Below, piece by piece: positions 57,538-64,000 of a stretch of DNA of 64,000 bases. The position numbers and the translations under genes were made by a program. The stretch covers positions 120,817,030-120,881,029 of the forward strand of contig CM059585.1 of assembly GCA_030407085.1 (NCBI GenBank). The letters run 5' to 3'. The notes under the pieces were generated by a model. It saw only the letters and a program-made list of their open reading frames with translations. It made no database searches and was not told the origin of the DNA. The first letter of the stretch is position 1; every line of letters begins with the position of its first letter. The stretch comes from Trichopria drosophilae (taxonomy: Eukaryota > Arthropoda > Insecta > Hymenoptera > Diapriidae).

Positions 57538-58172
57538 ATTGAAAATGAGCATTTTCAAAACTTCGACCCCGACCGCAGGTCAGCCGCAGCACTGATAAAT
57601 GAGCACGTCTTGTTCACACTGATGCTTAAAAAAACGCGGTTTAGTCGAGTTTTTGACAGGTCGGGTTGCAGGAAATAAATTTTTTTATATGTGGGATACT
57701 TCGGTTTCCGTTTTTTACGGCATTATCGTTGATTTTACGAAGAAATGAATACAACCTTTTTTGTAGAGAATTCGATGTTCTATATCTTTTGTTTGAAACA
57801 TTTTTTTGTACGATTTGTATTTTTTGTTAACAATGGAGAAAATATGTTTTTTGAGCGTTTTTTTGTTAAACCTCCCCATAATCTAGTATGCATTGTCTCC
57901 AAAAACTAATCAGATCTAAGTTTCGCCAAGAGAAACCCAAATCCGTTTGTACTTTTTAAATTCGTTCTGCCAGTCGCGAGATATCGCGTATACAAAATTT
58001 TGCCCACGGACGGACGGACGTACAACCTAACGGACACCAATTTTTTTTATTGTTGCTTTGGGTTCCTTAGGGTCTGAAACGTCGACATTTGATGAAAAAC
58101 TATAGGGTAATTTTTTGGCGGGAACTGACCAAATTTAATACTTCGCCAGACCTATGGTCTGGGTCGAAGTAA
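57538..58172. mobile_element. Second copy of the element inserted in Copia
   Basis: It shares AAAATTGAAAATGAGCATTT with CTTCGACCCCGAC, the GGCATTATCGTTGA block, TTTTTTGTAGAGAATT, TTTGTTTGAAACATTTTT, and the end ACTTCGCCAGACC...GGTCTGGGTCGAAGT with the copy at 53,398-54,573. It lacks most of the 53,690-54,060 stretch. No coding capacity. Confidence 0.7.
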
Positions 58173-58207
58173 TAACGAAATTGCACTTGAGCTACATGTA
58201 TGGTACT

Positions 58208-59090
58208 TGTTTAGAACCGAGCAAAGATCGAGAAAAAGACACAATTTTTACGTTATTATATGTATTTATTAAGTTCAGATAAATAAAGAACAGACGTGCA
58301 AAGTTCAAATTAAATACGACACTAATTCGCGAAGTCACGCTATTGAACGAGGGACTCGATTCCGATGCGAGTACAGAAAAATGGCAACTTTTCGAAACAA
58401 CACGAAGACTCGAATATACGATACACTGCCACAACTCCACGCGCTTTCTTGAGAGTGGGCGACCACTCGCGCTGTAAAATGGTCCCGTTCCAACCTGGGT
58501 TCCGTAAACTGTCACAAAGGTGATCTTGGGTGGGCGACCACCATCACGTTTGGACTTCGGCACAACCACGTAGGGATCACGGAACCGGGACGAGAACTTC
58601 CACGAAGTTCCAACCGAACGACCGAATCGTCAAAGAACCACTCCGACCAAACCGACCCGGAAAACACTTCGAAAGGGGAACCAAAAATCTCTCGGTCGAT
58701 CGGAACGACTTTATTTTATTCCGTGTTTCGTAGTTGTAACGGCGAGAGGAATTATCGTCGATGTATTGCAGGCAACGCGTAATTCTCCAGACCACAAGCG
58801 ATTCTCTCTAGATGGCTGTCACGATCCTGTCCTTCTTTTTTTCTACTGATCAAACGATAGTCGATAAACAACCGTTGTCAAGGAACGATCGTAACTTGCA
58901 ACCTTTCAATATTCGAGTATTTTAGATTTGACCGTTTTTGAACTTTGCATTTCCGCACGGCTGTGGCCGATTTCGCATATGGTATCCCATTAGGAGTGCA
59001 ATGGTGCGGGAAAACCACAGAAAACGCGCACCGGATCCATTAAAAATAATTCACAATAATTTTCAGTATATAAATCGATGGTTCGCAACA
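58208..59090 (-). mobile_element. Solo LTR with 5-bp target duplication
   Basis: GTACT flanks it exactly (58203-58207 and 59091-59095). The plus-strand ends are TGTTTAGAACC and GTTCGCAACA, i.e. TG...CA termini. Neither internal sequence nor a second LTR adjoins it, so it is a solo LTR left by recombination. Polyadenylation-like AATAAA words near 58,262-58,290 on the minus strand set its sense strand. It shares blocks with the repeat at 3,442-4,210. Frames on both strands inside are by-products. Confidence 0.88.
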
Positions 59091-59095
59091 GTACT

Positions 59096-59745
59096 TTAAA
59101 TCAATTTGAAGACGCCCGCATAATTAAAAACAGTTAGGACAAAAGGACAAAGGACAGGTAATTTTCCCCCGCGTTAATGACAATTATTAGTCTATTTGCG
59201 GGTCCGCTCTCAGGTGGAGGGGACAGGACATAGACCAAGACGGTACAAGACAGAACTAGACAGACATACAACACGATACTTTCAACTTAGATATGCTTCC
59301 CAACGTAATTTCGAAGTGAAAGTGATGCATTAATGAAAAACAAAATGTAAAAAAACATGTTTTTTTAAAAGACAAACGTGTATAACTTTTTTGCGGTTCA
59401 TTTTATCTAAATTTGATTAAAGGATTCTGAAAGAGCATACAATTTTACGTTAGAAACAGTGGAGCTCAAATTTTTCTAAAGGCATTTATGTTACGCCCAG
59501 CGTCGAACAACGGAGTACAAATAATAAAAGAAAGAAGTTTTAAAAATTATTATTCGTCCCTCTTACCTTGGGACGACCGGGATCGTGGAGAAATGGTGAA
59601 ATAAATATACAATTATTATTATCATTATTATAATTTATATTTTAGGTACATTACAAAATATTGGAAGATAGTATAATTTTTGGAAAGGATACTAGGGAAT
59701 AATTGATTTGGGGTTCAATTAATAAAAAAAACGTGGTTAGATTGA
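59096..59745. other. Intergenic DNA, nothing firm
   Basis: A GGACAAAAGGACAAAGGACAGG run (59,137-59,158) and a CCTCTTACCTTGGGACGACC block near 59,560 suggest repeat-derived DNA. No gene was recognised. Confidence 0.35.
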
Positions 59746-60095
59746 TACCTTAAAGTTGGTACCTTAACGGAGAAGCATCCAACTTCAAGTATTTGTTTCT
59801 AATTCAAAAAAAAAAGGAATAAGAAAAGAAGATCGCTTTTGTTTCAATACCTCGAGGTTGGTACCGTGACGACGAAGCGTCCAACCTCAAGCCTTTGAAA
59901 TAGGATTGGTTTAAAAATCAAATGAATTTAGCAACAAGTCTTTAACTCAATACCTCGAGGTTGGTACCTTGACGACAAAGCGTCCAACCTCAAGCCTTTG
60001 AATTAAGATAAAAGAATTTTGTTCAAATAATTAATTCAATACCTCGAAGTTGGTACCTTAACTAGAAGCATCCAACCTCAAGCTTTGGAATTAAT
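59746..60095 (+). repeat. Four spaced hairpin units, about 90-110 bp apart
   Basis: The word ATACCTCGAGGTTGGTACC, then a short spacer with GACGA.AAGC or variants, then GTCCAACCTCAAGC, starts near 59,745, 59,849, 59,950 and 60,040. GAGGTTGG pairs with CCAACCTC to form a stem of 8-9 bp. The first and last units vary in the stem (AAGTTGG with CCAACTT; GAAGTTGG with CCAACCTC). Confidence 0.75.
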
Positions 60096-61773
60096 TTGTA
60101 TTGTTTTATGGAATAAGGAAAAGAGGAAAAAGAAAAAGGAATTATCCTGGAAGTCAAAAATTGTATAGAAAATTGTATAAGTATATGAAAGAGATTAAAA
60201 TAAAACAAGCCTTACCAATTGCTTACAAGTCGCAAATGATCCCAGAGATTATGGGTCCAACCTAGCTTCGACTCCTCAAATTGGCTTTTAAACTGTCGAC
60301 TCCCTAACTGTCGACATTCGGCCTGATTTTTGAAAATAGGTTTTCCTAAATCGTCACCTCGGTTAGAGATCTAGGACTTCTCCCTCTCTATGGTCATGAG
60401 ATGAGAGTCCAAAATTGTCTATGTCAAGATTGGACGATAGAGAAAAAGGGGCAGGGCTTATGCCCGGAAAAGTGGAGAAAAGTGGATATGATGTACACTA
60501 TCTTCCCTTACAATATAATATTATAAACTTATATCGAAACGCAATAATAATAATTAGCAGTTAATATACAATAATAATATTACGTGGATTACATATTCGC
60601 AATTGATGATATATGCAGCGCGCAATACTCCGATTACTTATTACTTATAATCATAACTGTTATTAAATTAATACCGTTAAAAAGGTATTAAATTGAATAA
60701 GATATACTTCTAAACTTATTGACATAAATCTAATTGTACACTTACAATGAATTTTATTAGTAACGCTTCTATAATTAATGGTTAATTGATTATAATAGTT
60801 GCAATGGTAATTGTTGGTATTACTAAAAGAAAAACAACGAGGACGTGACGTCATTCGGGACAAAAATTATTTAGTCTTTTTAGTTTTCCACATGTATTCG
60901 ACAACAGGAAGTGTTCTATCGGTATAAGATATTTTTAAGTTTATTATGGGATAATGCTCCGGCCGTTGGCTACGGCGGATCGTGTGATCGAAAACTGATC
61001 TACGAACAATCATAAATTTACACGAACCTCGAGAGGGTTCGCGGCATTTCTACTACGATGATGCTCGACATGTGTCTCTCGGCCACATGTTGCAAGAAGC
61101 TTATCTTCTGGTTGTCGAATGTTGGAAAATAGTATATTTCCTTTTTTTTAGTTTTATTAGTAACAGCTGTGCAAGCTAGAGAAAGATGAAACTCTGGGAA
61201 AACTAATTTTTGTTAGAACTAAAAACGTCCCACGTTACATTTATATTCAAAATATCGATGTTCAAACTGATACTAAAAACCCGTCCGTCCGAGCGTTAAT
61301 GGGTTAATTCAAGTCAATATGCCTGTCGGATAGCTCTGTCCCACTACCGGAATGTCCTTTTATCGGTTATATATGCTATTTTCGTAAATTCAAGTTCATT
61401 TTATTCATTTTACTCGGATAAATGCGCTACTCGTTAAATTTTATAATTTATAATTTATTGCACTCTTTTATTGCCCATAATTTAAAACATATTACAACTG
61501 TTTTGGAAAAATGTTATTTTCATCTCTTACTGACAGAAATGCAAGAAAACTTATAACCGAGGCAAATGTTCCAATCGCATTCGATTTTATGCAACGTAAT
61601 AGGTTCTTTAATTCTCTTGACATTGTTGTAAATCCGCCGAAGAAATTCCATAAACAATTATAACAATAATCGAAACTGATGAATTTACCGAATAAATTCC
61701 AAGAACAAAAGTTTCTTAGAATAACGATTTAAGTAAGATTATAACTGTTTGGGAAAAAATTACATTGTCAGCT
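60096..61773. other. Repeat-like DNA without a recognised gene
   Basis: Contains a GTCGACTCCCTAACTGTCGAC inverted word near 60,296-60,316 and a CGGCCGTTGGC block near 60,960. The stretch 60,940-61,130 has the composition of a retroelement control region but no identifiable end. No coding sequence was seen. Confidence 0.35.
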
Positions 61774-62210
61774 TGTTACGGACAGAATCGATGTTTTATC
61801 GACTGCGGTACCCGGCGTAGGTTTTTTCCCACAAAGGTGGTTTTCCCTACGCCATTGCACACCCGAATGGGGGTACCTCTCAAAATGAAGCAGGCCTGTT
61901 AGGTAAATTATGTAAAAGGCCTTTCGCAATGGTGACGATCTCGATACAATTATTTGTAATTCGAATAGTATGATATCGATGTGTAATATGACGTCGTAGT
62001 CTATTTAAATGTTCGAGAGTTTGAAAGATCGAACGAAGATGTGAAAAAGTGACGATCGGGTTGAGAGAGAACGTTTCGGAACGCGAGAAGGTTAGGAAGT
62101 CCGCGTCGCGATCGGTTCGTCACCGGTTGATCGCTAATAAATAGTTTATATTTTCTTTCGGCCGATCAAATCGCACGTTTTATTTAAAGCCCTTCCACCA
62201 GTCGTTAACA
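61774..62210 (+). mobile_element. LTR of an LTR retrotransposon
   Basis: The ends are TGTTACGGAC and GTCGTTAACA (inverted TGTTA/TAACA). AATAAA lies at 62,136-62,141 near the 3' end, and a primer-binding-like site follows immediately. A GGTTTTCC...CCATTGCAC block at 61,841-61,862 also occurs, in opposite orientation, in the repeats at 3.4 and 58.2 kb. The left end is chosen from the TGTTA match and could be off; no second LTR lies in the window. Confidence 0.6.
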
Positions 62211-62214
62211 AAAT

Positions 62215-62232
62215 TGGTGCCGAAACCCAGGG
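62215..62232 (+). promoter_or_regulatory. Primer-binding-site-like sequence
   Basis: TGGTGCCGAAACCCAGGG follows the LTR end after four bases. The leading TGG and the position are as expected for tRNA priming of an LTR retrotransposon. The tRNA was not assigned. Confidence 0.7.
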
Positions 62233-62393
62233 ATAATCGCCGGGAATGGTGGAAGTAGCTTTTTCGATAATCGCGACCGAACTCTGTGTCGCATATGTGA
62301 TGTGTGTGGCATGGTGTGGGAGACTGCTGCCTTTCGTGTGACTTCGTGTTTAGACACTTCGACATGTCCATGTGTTAAACGGGATTTATGGAC

Positions 62394-62600
62394 ACTTCAT
62401 CGTAGCCTATTTCATCGTCCCCCACTTCATAGCCTTCCGTTTCATCGTCTGGACACTTCATCGTCTGTACACTTCATCGTCTGGGACATTTCATCGTCTG
62501 GAACATTTCATCGTCTGAGACACTTCTTCGTCTAGACATTTAATCGTCTGGGACACTTCTTCGTCCGGAACACTTAATCGTCCGGGACATTTCAGCGCGC
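62394..62600 (+). repeat. Minisatellite, unit about 17-18 bp
   Basis: Tandem variants of GACACTTCATCGTCTGG. The complement of the same array reappears at 63,839 and runs to the window end. Confidence 0.85.
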
Positions 62601-63035
62601 TCCATACTTTCTTGTGTTATTAGCTTTTCTGCGTGCACCAGGTGTTCAGGCTCGCCGATTACGGGGTCTAGGTGGTGCGCTCCGTAGCTTTTTATGATAT
62701 TAGCTATTCTACGTGCACTGGGTATTTAGGGTCGACGATTACGTGGTCTAGATAGTGCGCTCCGTAGCTTTTTATGTTATTAGCTCAAATACGTGCACCA
62801 GGTGTTCAGAGTCACCGATTACGGGATCTAGGTAGTGCGCTCCGTAGCTTTTTATGTTATTAGCTCAAATACGTGCACCAGGTGTTCAGAGTCACCGATT
62901 ACGGGATCTAGGTAGTGCGCTCCGTAGCTTTTTATGTTATTAGCTCAAATACGTGCACCAGGTGTTCAGGATCACCGATTACGGGGTCTAGGTGGTGCGC
63001 TCTGTAGCTTTTTATGTTATTAACTATTCTATATA
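62597..63035 (+). repeat. 80-bp tandem array, about 5.5 copies
   Basis: The word GTGCGCTCCGTAGCTTTTTA recurs near 62,675, 62,755, 62,835, 62,915 and 62,995, a period of 80 bp. Each unit holds GTGCACCAGGTGTTCAG and CCGATTACGGG-like blocks. The middle units are nearly identical; the outer ones are diverged. Confidence 0.9.
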
Positions 63036-63480
63036 ATTTCCCGGAAAAAATTTCCTCATAGGGAACGGATCCACCTTTGTCCCAATGTCCTGGGGGGCCC
63101 CGCCCCCCAGACCCCCTTTTTATAATAACCTAACCTCCAACCAATAGATGTGAGTAAACCCACGTGAAAAATGCATCCCTCCGGATATACCATGAAATGG
63201 TTAATTGATTGCATGCACAATTTTTTTTTCCAATGGAGGGCAATAAGTAGAGGAGGGTGGCCCAATGCCGACTGTGATGGGAGATATAGAGCAGGGGGTA
63301 GTAGGTACAACCCGGTTGGGTTTGGTCGACTTTACCCTACTTATCGCACTACAAGCTCCCCGAGTCGCACGTGGCGTCGCAAACCTTACAACACCCTTAG
63401 GGGGTTAGTTAGATTCAGTTAGTACAAGAAGGGGACAACGGTGGATTCAAGCTCTACGAGTCCATATATACCTGCGATTC
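63036..63480. other. Centre of the palindromic satellite
   Basis: This unique spacer between inverted arrays contains CCTGGGGGGCCCCGCCCCCC at 63,089-63,108, then AGACCCCCTTTTT and CCTAACCTCCAACCAATAG. It resembles the centre of the fold-back element at 37.3-38.2 kb. The short frames on both strands are not supported as genes. Confidence 0.6.
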
Positions 63481-64000
63481 CCTGGTGCACGTATTTGCGC
63501 TAATAACATAAAAAGCTACGGAGCGCACTACCTAGATCCCGTAATCGGCGACCCCGAACACCTGGTGCTCGTATTTGAGCTAATAACATAAAAAGCTACG
63601 TAGCGCACTACCTAGATCCCGTAATCGGCGACTCTGAACACCTGATGCACGTATTTGAGCTAATAACGTAAAAAGCTACGGATCGCACTACCTAGACCAC
63701 GTAATCGGCAACTCTATACACCCAGTACACGCAGAATAGCTAATAACATAAAATTCTACGGATCCCACCACCTAGCCCGTAATCGGCGACCCTGAAGACC
63801 TGGTGCACGTAGAATAGCTAGTAACATAAGAAACTATGAAGTGTCCCCGATGACGATGAGCCCCGGACGAACAAGTGTCCCGGACGATGAAATGTCCCAG
63901 ACGATGAAGTGTCCCAGACGATGAAATGTCCCTGACGATGAAGTGTCCCAGACGATAAAGTGTCCCAGACGATGAAATGTCCCAGACGATGAAGTATCCC
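63481..64000 (-). repeat. Inverted copy of the 80-bp array and the minisatellite, cut by the window end
   Basis: From 63,481 to about 63,838 there are about 4.5 copies of the 80-bp unit in reverse orientation. From 63,839 the 17-18-bp unit follows, also reversed (GATGAAGTGTCCCAGAC). With the forward arrays this makes a palindrome of at least 1.6 kb. Confidence 0.88.

Noticed and set aside
62394..64000. Regular repeats as a CRISPR array
   Set aside because: The units are direct tandem repeats without unique spacers, in a eukaryotic genome, and are mirrored.

Overview
The window looks like nuclear DNA from an insect, most likely a hymenopteran and possibly an ant. It is AT-rich, with spliced genes of insect type and a heavy load of transposable elements. 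The ant suggestion is an inference from the style of the repeats and of one transposon-borne protein family; no species can be read from the sequence. Three cellular genes can be rebuilt exon by exon, all on the minus strand, and each spliced model closes in frame. They are eIF4A (11.5-17.4 kb, 426 codons before the stop), a two-pass membrane protein with DUF4792/DUF4793-type sequence (22.5-24.2 kb, 502 codons), and ASCC1 (43.6-45.2 kb, 350 codons, one KH domain and two HxT motifs).

Region by region. 0-3.4 kb: a decayed transposon-type gene split by a 1.68-kb fold-back element with a 9-bp target duplication and by a tRNA-derived SINE. 3.4-9 kb: an LTR-like repeat, then AT-rich DNA with degenerate tandem repeats. 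9.2-18.3 kb: eIF4A with a probable long 3' UTR, a TTAA-flanked MITE and a SINE in its last intron, and a CpG-rich promoter side. 18.3-25.9 kb: AT-rich intergenic DNA with hairpin repeats, the membrane-protein gene and a MITE. 26.0-29.4 kb: an apparently complete PIF/Harbinger transposon, with both the transposase and the Myb/SANT-like partner gene open after splicing. 29.4-43.5 kb: mostly inverted-repeat elements, a 5'-truncated LINE, and a short element carrying a convincing hammerhead-ribozyme fold. 45.2-55.2 kb: a decayed I-clade LINE holding a 1.9-kb palindrome (with a THAP-like remnant) and joined at its 5' side to a broken Copia element, which itself holds another insertion. 55.9-64 kb: more inverted-repeat elements, a solo LTR with a 5-bp target duplication, an LTR with an adjoining primer-binding-like site, and a palindromic satellite cut by the window end.

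How the parts relate. The three host genes show no operon-like link; they are ordinary single genes for translation initiation, a membrane protein of unknown role, and the ASC-1 complex. Most of the rest is transposon biology: one plausibly self-sufficient element (Harbinger), several dead autonomous elements, and many non-autonomous palindromic elements. The strongest unusual signal is the hammerhead ribozyme at 43,111-43,184, which lies inside an inverted-repeat-flanked element just 3' of ASCC1.
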